From positions 68,557 through 132,556 of the forward strand of contig NZ_DAIQAX010000003.1 of assembly GCF_036781485.1 (NCBI RefSeq): a stretch of DNA of 64,000 nucleotides, in the 5' to 3' direction. The stretch's first letter is position 1. Every line of letters starts with the position of its first letter. The notes under the pieces are model-generated. The model had not been told where the DNA came from, made no database searches, and worked only from the letters and a program-made list of their open reading frames with translations. Made by a program: the position numbers and the translations under genes. Source of the DNA: Thermocrinis sp. GTDB lineage: Bacteria; Aquificota; Aquificia; Aquificales; Aquificaceae. This document shows, in pieces, positions 50,547-61,630 of the stretch.

Positions 50547-52183
50547 TACTGTCTAAGTTTTTTTTCCAATCGCTCTCTCTGTCCTGGTTCTCCCCTTTTA
50601 CCTTTTTCCAACATCTCCCAAGACTTTCTGTAAGATTCTAACGCCTCACTTTTCCTGCCCAACTTCTGAAGCACATCACCAAGGTGTTCCCAAATTACTG
50701 GGTCTTCTTTTTCCTTTTCAAGGGCTTTAAGTAAAAGCTCGTAGGCTTTAAGATATTCCCCTTTATAGTAAAGAACCCATGCGTAGCTGTCTATGTAAGC
50801 TGGATTTTCACTGTCTTTTTCTAAGGCTTTTAGTATGAGCTTTTCAGCTTCCTCCACTCTTGCACCCTCATACCAAAGCAGTAAAGAATATCCAAGGTGA
50901 TTGTAAAGGTCTGGATCCTCCGGTCTTAACTCTATGGCTTTTTTTAAGTTATTCTCTGCATCTACTATCCTCCCGAGTTTATCCAAAACTATTGCCTTTA
51001 AAAAGTAGCCTCTGTAGTCCTTAGGGTCTAAATTTATTGATCTGTCCACAAAGTTTAAACTCTCCTCTGCCTTTTCCTCTTCACTTAGAAGGCTTGCCAT
51101 TAAAAGGTTGATTTCGTAGCTATCAGGCGTTATGTCTAAAGCTCTTTTGAGTAAATCCCTTGCTTTATCGTATTCCCTCTCGTCTATATAAAGGGCGGCC
51201 AATCTTTCCATAATTTTCACGTTATCTGGGTTTTCTTCAAGGAGTTTTTTATATACTTCTATCGCCTCTCGCTTCTTTTTGTTTGATTCTAAGGTTATAC
51301 CGTAAACGAAGGCTACATTAAGGTCCTTTGGGTTTTCCAAGTGGAGCTCTGCAGCCAACTTTTCCGCCTCTTGAAACTCCGACGCTCGCAGAAGTAAGAA
51401 AATATATTGGGTTTTGTAGCCAACATCTTGGTAATATTCTATCAGCCTCCTATAGACTTCCTTTGCGTCCTCAACTCTTCCGGTGATGAGATAAAGATTT
51501 GCAAGCCTTTCAAGGGCTACCTTGTTCCTTGGGTCTTCCTTCAGGACATCTTTATACAGGCTTTCTGCCTTTGAAAATTCTTTTTCCGTTTCGTATATAC
51601 TTCCCAAAGTAACAAAACCCGCTTCAAAGGTTTTATTTATTTGCAAGGTTTTATCCAAATACTCTATGGCTTTGTCCTTTAGACCTTCTGTAAGGTATAT
51701 ACGAGCCAGCATGTAATAAGGGTAAGGATTGTCTATTGCCACCTTTGCTAAATTTTCCAATACATTTTTGGCATCTTGTAGTCTGTTCATCTTTATGTAG
51801 TCTTCCGCTAAGAATGCCATTATCTGCTTGGAATCGGGTCTTACTTTGTATCCCTCTTCTAAAGCTTCTAAGGCTTTTTGTGTTTCTCCCTTGAGGGTAT
51901 ACACGCTGTGAAGCACCAAATAGGGTTCCTGATCCTGAGGAAACTCCTTTTTGAACTTCAATGCAAGGGAAAGGGCTTCTTGGAATTTTTTCTGAATCAC
52001 AGAAAGTCTGATAGTATCTACGTATAAACTTGGGGTAGGCTCTCTCTGCAAAGCTCTGACGCAGAACCTTAGGGCTTCTGAAGGATTTGTGTCTTGAAAA
52101 TACCTGCAGAAAAGGTAGTCTCTATACTGGTTGTATGCAAACACAAAACCAACAGACAGAAGAAAAAAAACCAGGATTTTCAT
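50546..52183 (-). CDS. Exported tetratricopeptide-repeat protein
   Basis: This 545-residue protein starts with a signal sequence (MKILVFFLLSVGFVFAYNQY) and then has TPR units almost to the end, at least a dozen by eye (for example AIEYLDKTLQINKTFEAGFV, then ARDLLKRALDITPDSYEINL). TPR proteins are scaffolds. The place before an LptF-like gene suggests an envelope assembly role, which is inference. Confidence 0.85.
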   Translation of the reverse strand: MKILVFFLLSVGFVFAYNQYRDYLFCRYFQDTNPSEALRFCVRALQREPTPSLYVDTIRLSVIQKKFQEALSLALKFKKEFPQDQEPYLVLHSVYTLKGETQKALEALEEGYKVRPDSKQIMAFLAEDYIKMNRLQDAKNVLENLAKVAIDNPYPYYMLARIYLTEGLKDKAIEYLDKTLQINKTFEAGFVTLGSIYETEKEFSKAESLYKDVLKEDPRNKVALERLANLYLITGRVEDAKEVYRRLIEYYQDVGYKTQYIFLLLRASEFQEAEKLAAELHLENPKDLNVAFVYGITLESNKKKREAIEVYKKLLEENPDNVKIMERLAALYIDEREYDKARDLLKRALDITPDSYEINLLMASLLSEEEKAEESLNFVDRSINLDPKDYRGYFLKAIVLDKLGRIVDAENNLKKAIELRPEDPDLYNHLGYSLLLWYEGARVEEAEKLILKALEKDSENPAYIDSYAWVLYYKGEYLKAYELLLKALEKEKEDPVIWEHLGDVLQKLGRKSEALESYRKSWEMLEKGKRGEPGQRERLEKKLRQ

Positions 52184-53061
52184 AGATAGAAGCCCTTATG
52201 TATGAGAACGGGGATTTCTACTTTTTTAACCACCTCGGAAGAAGTGCTTCCAAGGATTACTCGCTTAAAACCAGAAAGACCTCTGCTTCCCATGACCAAA
52301 AGGTCATATTTTTTCTGTTTTAGAAACTGGGCAATCCCATCTGATACGCTACTGTATTTTTCTATGACCAGCTCTGCGGTCCAGCCACTATTCTGTGCTT
52401 TTTCTAAAAGAGAGTTAAAGTATTTTACCTTTTCTTCCTCTATCCTTTGGGTTATCTTTTCAGTTAATACATCTACCATCGGTATTTCCACAGTTTCTTC
52501 CACATGCAATATGGTTAGCCGTGAGCCATCTTCTGCTGGTATAAGATCCAAGAAAAACTCAAAGGCTTCTTGGGCATACCTTGAAAGATCATGCGCTACG
52601 CAGACATTTTTAAAGCTTTCTACTTCTTGCCCCTTTAGAACCAATACAGGCTTGTGGGAGTAACTGACCACTTTCTCTGAAGTGGAACCTATGAGTATTT
52701 TTTCAATCAACCCTCTACTGTGACTTCCTAAGATTATAAGGTCTGCAAGTTTTTCTTTGCTGAGGATGACCTCTGCAGGATCTCCTACATCCACTAGGGT
52801 ATCAACTTCCACAGGATTTAAAAAATCACGAAGGGCGTCAAGTCTTTGCTTAGCTATCTGGATATTCCTACTTTCTAACTCAGACAACTTGGATAGGTCA
52901 ATAGGGCTAATACCAAAACTCTCAGGGTAAAGAAGATAAATTACCGGTGAGACTGCATGCAAAAGTAAAATTTGAGCAGAACGCATAAGGGCGAGCTTTT
53001 TGGCTACCCTTAAAAGGGGATTGGTGATATCTGTAAAGTCCACGGGCACTAAAAATTTCAT
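52180..53061 (-). CDS. Universal stress protein, two UspA domains
   Basis: The 293 residues hold two tandem UspA domains. The first ends in ILGSHSRGLIEKILIGSTSE, the second in VMGSRGLSGFKRVILGSTSS. Both fit the ATP-binding pattern G-x2-G-x9-G-S only in part, so nucleotide binding is possible but unproven. The start is 3 bases after suhB and the end overlaps the TPR gene (ATGA). Confidence 0.88.
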   Translation of the reverse strand: MKFLVPVDFTDITNPLLRVAKKLALMRSAQILLLHAVSPVIYLLYPESFGISPIDLSKLSELESRNIQIAKQRLDALRDFLNPVEVDTLVDVGDPAEVILSKEKLADLIILGSHSRGLIEKILIGSTSEKVVSYSHKPVLVLKGQEVESFKNVCVAHDLSRYAQEAFEFFLDLIPAEDGSRLTILHVEETVEIPMVDVLTEKITQRIEEEKVKYFNSLLEKAQNSGWTAELVIEKYSSVSDGIAQFLKQKKYDLLVMGSRGLSGFKRVILGSTSSEVVKKVEIPVLIHKGFYL

Positions 53062-53064
53062 TAT

Positions 53065-53856
53065 CTAAACCCCTAACTTCAATTTTACCACTTCCTCAAG
53101 GTAAGGGAAGATGTAAGAAGAACCTGCTATTACGTCAGTCCCATTGGTTAATCCCTTGGTTAGTTTTACCATTCCTCCTGCTTCTTTAGCTATAACCATT
53201 CCAGCTACCACATCCCAAGGGTTGAGTTCAAACTCAATCAACCCATCGAATATACCCTCCGCCAAAAAGCAAAGATCCACAGCTGCTGCCCCAGGTCTTC
53301 TCATTGAACCCACTTTATCAAATACCTCTCTAATAATCTCCCAGTACAAGTTTAGCTCTCGCTTTGCTCTGGAAGGAAAGCCATAGGAAACGGACATTCT
53401 TTTTAATACATCCCTTGTGCTGACGGAAATTCTTTTACCATCCTTGTACGCCCCCAAACCTTCTGCCGCATAGTATAAGTTGTTAAAGTAGGGCAAGTAA
53501 ACTGCACCCACGATGGGTCTGTCTTCCACCACCAATCCCACAGAAACGCCAAATATTGGAAAACCAGACACAAAGTTCTTTGTCCCATCCAACGGATCTA
53601 CGAACCATACTTCATTTCCCTTTGCATCTCCCCCATTTTCTTCCCCAACAACCGAGTGGTCTGGAAAGTGTTTAAGGATGTAGTCCCTTATTCTGTCCTC
53701 CGATTCTCTGTCCGCCTGACTTACTAAATCCTTCTCTCCTTTGAAGTAAATATGATCAGACAAAAGTTTGCCAAAGTATTCTTTTATTACAAAACCACCT
53801 ATGATACAAGCCTCCTTTGCTACCCGGAGGAAGTGTTCAACGTGCGACTCTTTCAT
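53065..53856 (-). CDS. suhB: Inositol monophosphatase family protein
   Basis: This magnesium-dependent phosphatase (263 residues) acts on inositol-1-phosphate or a related sugar phosphate. Metal motifs are GEENGG, VWFVDPLDGTKNFVSGFP and the late ELNPWDVVAGMVIAKEAGG. It is the first gene of the seven-gene minus operon that ends with the TgpA-like gene. Confidence 0.9.
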   Translation of the reverse strand: MKESHVEHFLRVAKEACIIGGFVIKEYFGKLLSDHIYFKGEKDLVSQADRESEDRIRDYILKHFPDHSVVGEENGGDAKGNEVWFVDPLDGTKNFVSGFPIFGVSVGLVVEDRPIVGAVYLPYFNNLYYAAEGLGAYKDGKRISVSTRDVLKRMSVSYGFPSRAKRELNLYWEIIREVFDKVGSMRRPGAAAVDLCFLAEGIFDGLIEFELNPWDVVAGMVIAKEAGGMVKLTKGLTNGTDVIAGSSYIFPYLEEVVKLKLGV

Positions 53857-53974
53857 GGATATTTAAATTCAGTTTATCACTTCAAAATAGGATCTGTCAA
53901 GGAAAAAAGGAGCTGTCTAAAATACCACTTAGCTTTAAAATTAAATAGCTGAGCAGAATAGACAAGCGAAAAGC

Positions 53975-55075
53975 ATGGAATTTTTTATGAAGATCCCAAA
54001 GGAGCTTTGGAGAGATTATAACTGGCAGATCCAAAACAGAATAAAAACTAAAGAGGCAATTGAAAGGTATATAAAGCTAACGCCCCAAGAGCTGGAAGGG
54101 ATAGAAAAAACTAATGGCATATACCCCTTTGCCATAACCCCCTACTATCTGTCCTTGATAGACCCAGAGGACTCGGAAGATCCTATAAGGCTACAAGCCA
54201 TACCAAGGGCATTGGAAGTAGATGAGCACATTCAGAGTTTTGGAGAACCGGACGCTTTAAAGGAGCAAGGAGACATTCCAGGTCTTACCCACAGATACCC
54301 GGACAGGGTCCTTTTGCAAGTTACAACCTTCTGTGCGGTCTATTGCAGACACTGCATGAGAAAGAGGATATTTGCTCAAGGTGAAAGGGCTATAACCAAC
54401 GAAGAGCTAAAGTTAATGCTGGATTACATAAAAGCCCATCCTGAGGTGAGAGAAGTATTGCTTTCGGGCGGAGACCCCCTTAGCCTTAGCATTAAAAAGT
54501 TAGAACTTATACTTTCTGAGATCAGAAAAATACCCCACGTGGAGATCATACGCATAGGAACCAGGTTGCCAGTCCTTGCACCCCAGAGATTCTTTGATCC
54601 TAAGGTTTTAGATGTGTTGGAAAAATACTCTCCTATATGGATAAGCACCCACTTTAACCATCCAAAGGAAATAACTCCAGAGGCTCAAGAAGCGGTGGAA
54701 AACCTTTTAAGAAGGGGCATACCAGTTCTCAATCAGACAGTCCTACTAAAGGGAGTTAATGACAATCCAGAGACTATGCTTGAGCTTATGAGAAAGTTAA
54801 TAAAAATAAAGGTCAAACCCCAGTATCTTTTTCACTGTGATCCAATTAAGGGTGCTATCCACTTTAGAACAACCTTGGAAAAGGGCTTGGAAATTATGCA
54901 ATATTTAAGAGGCAGAATATCTGGCTACGCCATACCCACTTATGCGGTGGATCTACCAGGTGGGAAGGGGAAAGTGCCTTTACTGCCCAAATACCTGATA
55001 GACAGCGATGGAACAAAGCATACCTTTTTAAGCTGGGATGGACAGAAGGTGGAATACGACATTTGCGAATTTTAG
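53975..55075 (+). CDS. Lysine 2,3-aminomutase family radical SAM enzyme (KamA/EpmB)
   Basis: The radical SAM cluster C-x3-C-x2-C is in TFCAVYCRHCMRKR (about residues 121-128), and the PLP Lys region near the end reads DLPGGKGKVPLLPKYL. The 366 residues lack the C-terminal oligomerisation segment of clostridial lysine aminomutase, so the protein may be EpmB-like, making beta-lysine for elongation factor P. ATG 53975 or the in-frame ATG 53987 can start it. The end overlaps the next gene by 38 bases. Confidence 0.88.
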   Translation: MEFFMKIPKELWRDYNWQIQNRIKTKEAIERYIKLTPQELEGIEKTNGIYPFAITPYYLSLIDPEDSEDPIRLQAIPRALEVDEHIQSFGEPDALKEQGDIPGLTHRYPDRVLLQVTTFCAVYCRHCMRKRIFAQGERAITNEELKLMLDYIKAHPEVREVLLSGGDPLSLSIKKLELILSEIRKIPHVEIIRIGTRLPVLAPQRFFDPKVLDVLEKYSPIWISTHFNHPKEITPEAQEAVENLLRRGIPVLNQTVLLKGVNDNPETMLELMRKLIKIKVKPQYLFHCDPIKGAIHFRTTLEKGLEIMQYLRGRISGYAIPTYAVDLPGGKGKVPLLPKYLIDSDGTKHTFLSWDGQKVEYDICEF

Positions 55076-55832
55076 AAAAAGAGCTTTTGCACTGATCTTC
55101 TCTCTTAAGGAGATAATTACAGGAAACTTGGGGCATTACTCTTCTGCTATGACGTACAGGTTTTTGATGGTGTTTAGTTCTCTTATTGTGCTTTTAGGTT
55201 TTCTGTCTTCCTTTTTACCTTTTCTTAATCCTGATAGAGTTTTTGAACTCATTAACCAGATTCTGCCAAAGTATGCAAGTTCAATCTTTGAAAAGCTTCA
55301 GAGCATTTATAAGCATAGAAACTTGGGAACCATATTATCGGTGTTAATTTCTTACTTTTTTGTAGTTAGCTATGCTAAGATGTTTGCCAAGCTTTTGTCT
55401 GACATAGTAGAGACGCAGATCAAACTCAGAGAAGTGTTTCTGTGGGTGTTTATACCCATCTATCTGCTGTTTTTTTCCATTAGCATACTTGTTGGTTCAG
55501 CCTTTTTGTCCTTTATACAAGCCTTTCTGCCTGAGTGGTTAAGTGTTTTGCTGTTTATCGTGAAAATAGTTATCTTTTTGCCGATTGTATATTTTCTATA
55601 CTGGTTCTTTTTAAAAGATCTAATAAAACCACTTTACATATTGGAAGCTTCTGTCTATTTTCTTTTAGCTCTAAACATCATAAACTTCTTTTTTTCTAAG
55701 TTTTTTGTGAAGCTTGTTAGTTTAAACCCACTCTATGGTTTGTTAGGTTCTCTTTTGCTTTTTTTGATATGGTTGGAGTTGGTATTTTCTTTTCTTTTGG
55801 GTGCTGTTTTGTATGCCAAGCGATTAAATTAA
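55038..55832 (+). CDS. YihY/BrkB-family membrane protein
   Basis: This 264-residue inner-membrane protein has six hydrophobic segments and the family pattern LGHYSSAMTYRFLMVFSSLI near the start and LLGSLLLFLIWLELVFSFLL near the end. The function of the family is not established despite its old RNase BN name. It starts inside kamA. Confidence 0.85.
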   Translation: MDRRWNTTFANFRKRAFALIFSLKEIITGNLGHYSSAMTYRFLMVFSSLIVLLGFLSSFLPFLNPDRVFELINQILPKYASSIFEKLQSIYKHRNLGTILSVLISYFFVVSYAKMFAKLLSDIVETQIKLREVFLWVFIPIYLLFFSISILVGSAFLSFIQAFLPEWLSVLLFIVKIVIFLPIVYFLYWFFLKDLIKPLYILEASVYFLLALNIINFFFSKFFVKLVSLNPLYGLLGSLLLFLIWLELVFSFLLGAVLYAKRLN

Positions 55833-55835
55833 AAT
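55830..55835 (+). promoter_or_regulatory. -10 box of alaS overlapping the yihY-like stop codon
   Basis: TAAAAT contains the TAA stop of the upstream gene and lies 8 bases before the alaS ATG at 55844. No ribosome site is present. The same arrangement is found before the SDR gene. Confidence 0.5.
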
Positions 55836-55837
55836 AA

Positions 55838-58656
<2,819 letters not shown>

Positions 58657-58662
58657 TTTACT

Positions 58663-58950
58663 ATGCCCAAGCATAGAAAAGGTAAAGTAAAGTTAGAACA
58701 TCATCTTTTAGAAGGTTTAGAGGAATATGTGCAGAGATTATCTGATTTAGCATCAGTTCAGTCCATAATCCCTGGCAGGATATCAAGACAGAACAAAGGA
58801 AGAGGCTCAAAGGGTCTCTTTTTGAAATACGAAACCCCGGTTGGTTATAAACTTCTATACAAAAACGGCACTTCCGTGCAAGAGGTTTTCTTAGTTTGCT
58901 CGGACAAACAAAAATGTTTAGAAGAACTTAGAGAAGTTTTCAATCTTTAA
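58663..58950 (+). CDS. DUF2103-like small protein
   Basis: This 95-residue basic protein (start MPKHRKGKVKLEHHLLEG, then IIPGRISRQNKGRG) looks like DUF2103, described as putative metal-binding proteins of unknown role. It lies 6 bases after the previous gene and its end overlaps the convergent flavodoxin gene by 11 bases. Confidence 0.6.
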   Translation: MPKHRKGKVKLEHHLLEGLEEYVQRLSDLASVQSIIPGRISRQNKGRGSKGLFLKYETPVGYKLLYKNGTSVQEVFLVCSDKQKCLEELREVFNL

Positions 58951-59497
58951 ACTTTCCTTCAAAGGTTCTTACGTAGTCCAAAAGCTCCTTTTTCCCGTCA
59001 AAAAATATAGCTACATACTGGGCAAGCCGTTCTCCAAGTCTTCTGCAGGCTTCTTGCTCTTCTTCTGTTCTTGGCTCACCAGCCACCACCGCTCCGTAGT
59101 GAAGGGTAAATTTTTTACCAACATAATCAGTTACTCCAAAGACTAAAAAGCCAAAGTTCATAAGCACTGTAAGTATGGACATACAGGCTATTTCATTTCC
59201 ACCGCCCCAGCCACCGGCAGAGGAAAAGGCGCAGGCAATTTTGCCGTCTATCTCTCCCCAGAGCTCTCCCAAAACATCGTCAAAGAACCTTTTTAGTTTC
59301 CAAGAGATAACTCCCATGTTTGTAGGAGAACCAACCGCAAGTCCATCAGCCCAAAGCACGTCTTCTTTTGTGGCATCATCTACCTTTTTAACTCTTACCT
59401 CCGTTCCCTCCACCCTTTTTGCACCTTCTGCTACAAGAAAGGCCATCTTTTCTGTGTTTCCAGTTCTTGAATCGTATATTACTAACACTCTCCCCAT
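58940..59497 (-). CDS. Flavodoxin-like / WrbA-type NAD(P)H:quinone oxidoreductase
   Basis: This 185-residue flavodoxin-fold protein has the FMN phosphate loop YDSRTGNTEKMA, then GLAVGSPTNMGVISWKLKRF and AFSSAGGWGGGNE. Length and the GSPTNMG block fit the WrbA group. It is 10 bases after the nitroreductase gene, so the two flavoproteins form an operon. Confidence 0.85.
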   Translation of the reverse strand: MGRVLVIYDSRTGNTEKMAFLVAEGAKRVEGTEVRVKKVDDATKEDVLWADGLAVGSPTNMGVISWKLKRFFDDVLGELWGEIDGKIACAFSSAGGWGGGNEIACMSILTVLMNFGFLVFGVTDYVGKKFTLHYGAVVAGEPRTEEEQEACRRLGERLAQYVAIFFDGKKELLDYVRTFEGKFKD

Positions 59498-59507
59498 AGC
59501 TCTCCTC

Positions 59508-60065
59508 CTATACTACTTTTCCAAATTCTTCAAACTTAAACCTGTACGCACGGGGTAGCAGTGTCTTGTTTGGATCTTTGTAGCCAATGGCTATTATCAT
59601 GATGGGCTCTTGGTGTTCTTTGAGTTCCAGAAATTCTCTTAGTTTAACCTCGTTGTATCCTTCCATAGGATGGGTTTCCAACCCATACGCCCTCGCAGTT
59701 ATCATAAGATTCATAGCAAAAAGAGCAGCATCCCTTACCGCTTTTTTCTTTGCCCTCTGGGGATCGCTCCACCCTATATGTATGGTCTCTTTTAACTGCT
59801 CCTTTGCAGAAGCCTGAATGTATCCGAGCTCTATCCAACTGTCCAAAACCCTATCCACGTTATCAAAACCCGCTCTTGTGTTGGCTATTATGACCACATT
59901 GGCACTTGCGTCTTCTACTTTTTGCTGGTTGTAGCATATCTCTTTAAGCTTTTTCTTTTTTTCTTTATCTATAACCACAACTACCTGCCAGGGTTGAAGA
60001 TTGTATCCAGAGGGTGCGGTGGTGGAAACTTCTAAGATCTCTATTAACTTCAAACAATCTTTCAT
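59508..60065 (-). CDS. Nitroreductase family FMN protein
   Basis: This 185-residue enzyme reduces nitro compounds, quinones or flavin with NAD(P)H. Family blocks are TAPSGYNLQPWQVVVVIDKE at the start, AALFAMNLMITARAYGLETH in the middle and IMIIAIGYKDP near the end. The ATG has GGAGGAGAGG before it. Confidence 0.88.
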   Translation of the reverse strand: MKDCLKLIEILEVSTTAPSGYNLQPWQVVVVIDKEKKKKLKEICYNQQKVEDASANVVIIANTRAGFDNVDRVLDSWIELGYIQASAKEQLKETIHIGWSDPQRAKKKAVRDAALFAMNLMITARAYGLETHPMEGYNEVKLREFLELKEHQEPIMIIAIGYKDPNKTLLPRAYRFKFEEFGKVV

Positions 60066-60135
60066 AGCCTCTCCTCCAAGCTTTAATTATAACCAACCGA
60101 TGATTAAACTCATTTTGGTATTTTTAAATAAAGCT

Positions 60136-60141
60136 TAAAAT
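60136..60141 (+). promoter_or_regulatory. -10 box of the ferredoxin gene, probably leaderless
   Basis: TAAAAT lies 7 bases before the ferredoxin ATG at 60149, without a Shine-Dalgarno sequence. Confidence 0.55.
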
Positions 60142-60148
60142 AATCACC

Positions 60149-60436
60149 ATGGCTAAAGTAAAGATTAACAAGAAAGTGTTTGAGATTCCACCCGGAGTTA
60201 GGTTTGGAGAACTGCATCACGAGATAGAAAAAGCGGGTGTAGAGTTTGGATGCACTGACGGTCAGTGTGGCGTGTGTGTGTGTACGGTAAAAAAAGGTTT
60301 AGACTGCCTGGCAGAGCCATCGGAGGCAGAAGAGGAAACCCTTTGGCGTATTGGGGAATACGAAGAAACCAGAAGGCTAACCTGTCAGCTGATCATAGAA
60401 AAGGACGACTGCGAGATAGAATTGGAAACTGATTAA
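60149..60436 (+). CDS. [2Fe-2S] ferredoxin
   Basis: A 95-residue electron carrier with the plant-type cluster motif in FGCTDGQCGVCVCTV (C-x4-C-x2-C) and the last ligand in RRLTCQLII. Extra Cys residues are at CVC and LDC. The stop is one base before the 3' end of the minus-strand tRNA-Ser. It could serve the nearby flavoproteins or the reductive TCA cycle, which is inference. Confidence 0.9.
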   Translation: MAKVKINKKVFEIPPGVRFGELHHEIEKAGVEFGCTDGQCGVCVCTVKKGLDCLAEPSEAEEETLWRIGEYEETRRLTCQLIIEKDDCEIELETD

Positions 60437-60437
60437 A

Positions 60438-60527
60438 CGGAGAGGGCGGGATTCGAACCCGCGGTAGGGCTATTAACCCTACAACTCCTTAGCAAGGAGC
60501 CGCCTTCGGCCACTCGGCCACCTCTCC
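60438..60527 (-). tRNA. tRNA-Ser (anticodon GCT)
   Basis: A class II tRNA with acceptor GGAGAGG and CCTCTCC, anticodon loop TTGCTAA (anticodon GCT), long variable arm (GTAGGG...CCCTAC) and T arm GCGGGTTCGAATCCCGC. Discriminator is G; CCA is not encoded, unlike the GGA isoacceptor at 45136. Confidence 0.96.
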
Positions 60528-60714
60528 TAACAAAAATAATTATAACCTCAATCTCCCAAGTGTAAAGCAAAGGAACCAATTCCTCCTTTCTCATTGCGTT
60601 TCCCTCTTGGCAAGCTTGATGAAGCTCGTTTATAAGCTCCAGCTCATCTTCGTGCAATGCGTTCATTATCACATTGGAAACCATAGAAAAAAGATGACAA
60701 AGCTCACGTTTTGA

Positions 60715-60720
60715 TAAAAT
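60715..60720 (+). promoter_or_regulatory. -10 box of gnd-zwf-pgl
   Basis: TAAAAT lies 10 bases before the gnd ATG at 60731; the leader would be about four bases and has no ribosome site. Confidence 0.5.
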
Positions 60721-60730
60721 CTTTGGTGTT

Positions 60731-61630
60731 ATGGGAAAAATCTTCATAGTAGGTCTTGGTAGGATGGGACATGGGATAGGGAGGAGGCTTGTTAGGTTCG
60801 GACACAAGGTCGGTGGCTTTGATGTAAATCAGAAGAGTAGGGAAGAGGCAAGTGGGTATTTCTCAGTTTTTGATAGTTTGTCCTACGTGAAAGAGTTCTT
60901 TGAGGGAAGAAAGGTGGTTTGGCTTATGGTTCCTCATAGTGTGGTAGATGAAGTAATAAAGGAAATCGTGCCATACCTTGGCAGAGAAGACATTCTAATA
61001 GACGGTGGAAACTCTTACTACAGAGATTCACAAAAAAGGTATGAAGAGCTAAAAAGTAGAGGGATTTACTTTTTGGACGTGGGAGTAAGCGGGGGAGTGT
61101 ATGGAGAGGAGCTGGGATACTGTCTTATGGTGGGAGGGGACAAAGAGGCTTTTGATTTTGTAGAGCCTATAATAAAAGACCTTTCTTACGAAGGAAAAGG
61201 TTATGCCTACCTTGGTCCTTCTGGAGCGGGACACTTTGCCAAGATGGTTCATAACGGCATAGAATATGCCATAATGGAGGCTATAGGGGAAGGGTTTGAG
61301 TTGCTAAAAGAGAGTGGTTTTAACTACGATTTAAAGGAAGTGGCAAGAATTTACAACACAGGAAGCGTGATAAGATCTTGGCTTATGGAACTTGTCCAAA
61401 AGTCCTTTGAAGAATTTGGGGAGCTTGAAAACATAAAGCCCTATGTGGAAGATACGGGGGAAGGTAGATGGACCACCTTAGAGGCGGTGGATTTTGGAGT
61501 GCCCGTGCCAGCTATAGCCCTTTCACTTTTCATGCGCTTCAGGTCCAGACAAGAAAACTCCTTTAGGGACAGACTTTTGGCTGTTTTAAGATATCAGTTT
61601 GGAAGACACAGCATAAAGAAGGATGAATAG
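60731..61630 (+). CDS. gnd: 6-phosphogluconate dehydrogenase, short (decarboxylating) type
   Basis: Gnd oxidises 6-phosphogluconate to ribulose-5-phosphate and CO2. The Rossmann motif is VGLGRMGHGIGRRLV, substrate and catalytic blocks are DVGVSGGVYGEELGYCLMVG and GAGHFAKMVHNGIEYA (Lys), and DTGEGRWT follows. With 299 residues it is the short, often NAD-dependent form (GndA/YqeC group), not the 470-residue NADP form. The end overlaps zwf by 8 bases. Confidence 0.93.
   Translation: MGKIFIVGLGRMGHGIGRRLVRFGHKVGGFDVNQKSREEASGYFSVFDSLSYVKEFFEGRKVVWLMVPHSVVDEVIKEIVPYLGREDILIDGGNSYYRDSQKRYEELKSRGIYFLDVGVSGGVYGEELGYCLMVGGDKEAFDFVEPIIKDLSYEGKGYAYLGPSGAGHFAKMVHNGIEYAIMEAIGEGFELLKESGFNYDLKEVARIYNTGSVIRSWLMELVQKSFEEFGELENIKPYVEDTGEGRWTTLEAVDFGVPVPAIALSLFMRFRSRQENSFRDRLLAVLRYQFGRHSIKKDE

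Noticed and set aside
60433..60807. 124-residue minus frame as one gene
   Set aside because: Its end is the translation of tRNA-Ser (RRGGRVAEGG) and its start is antisense to gnd; only the middle is worth a remark.
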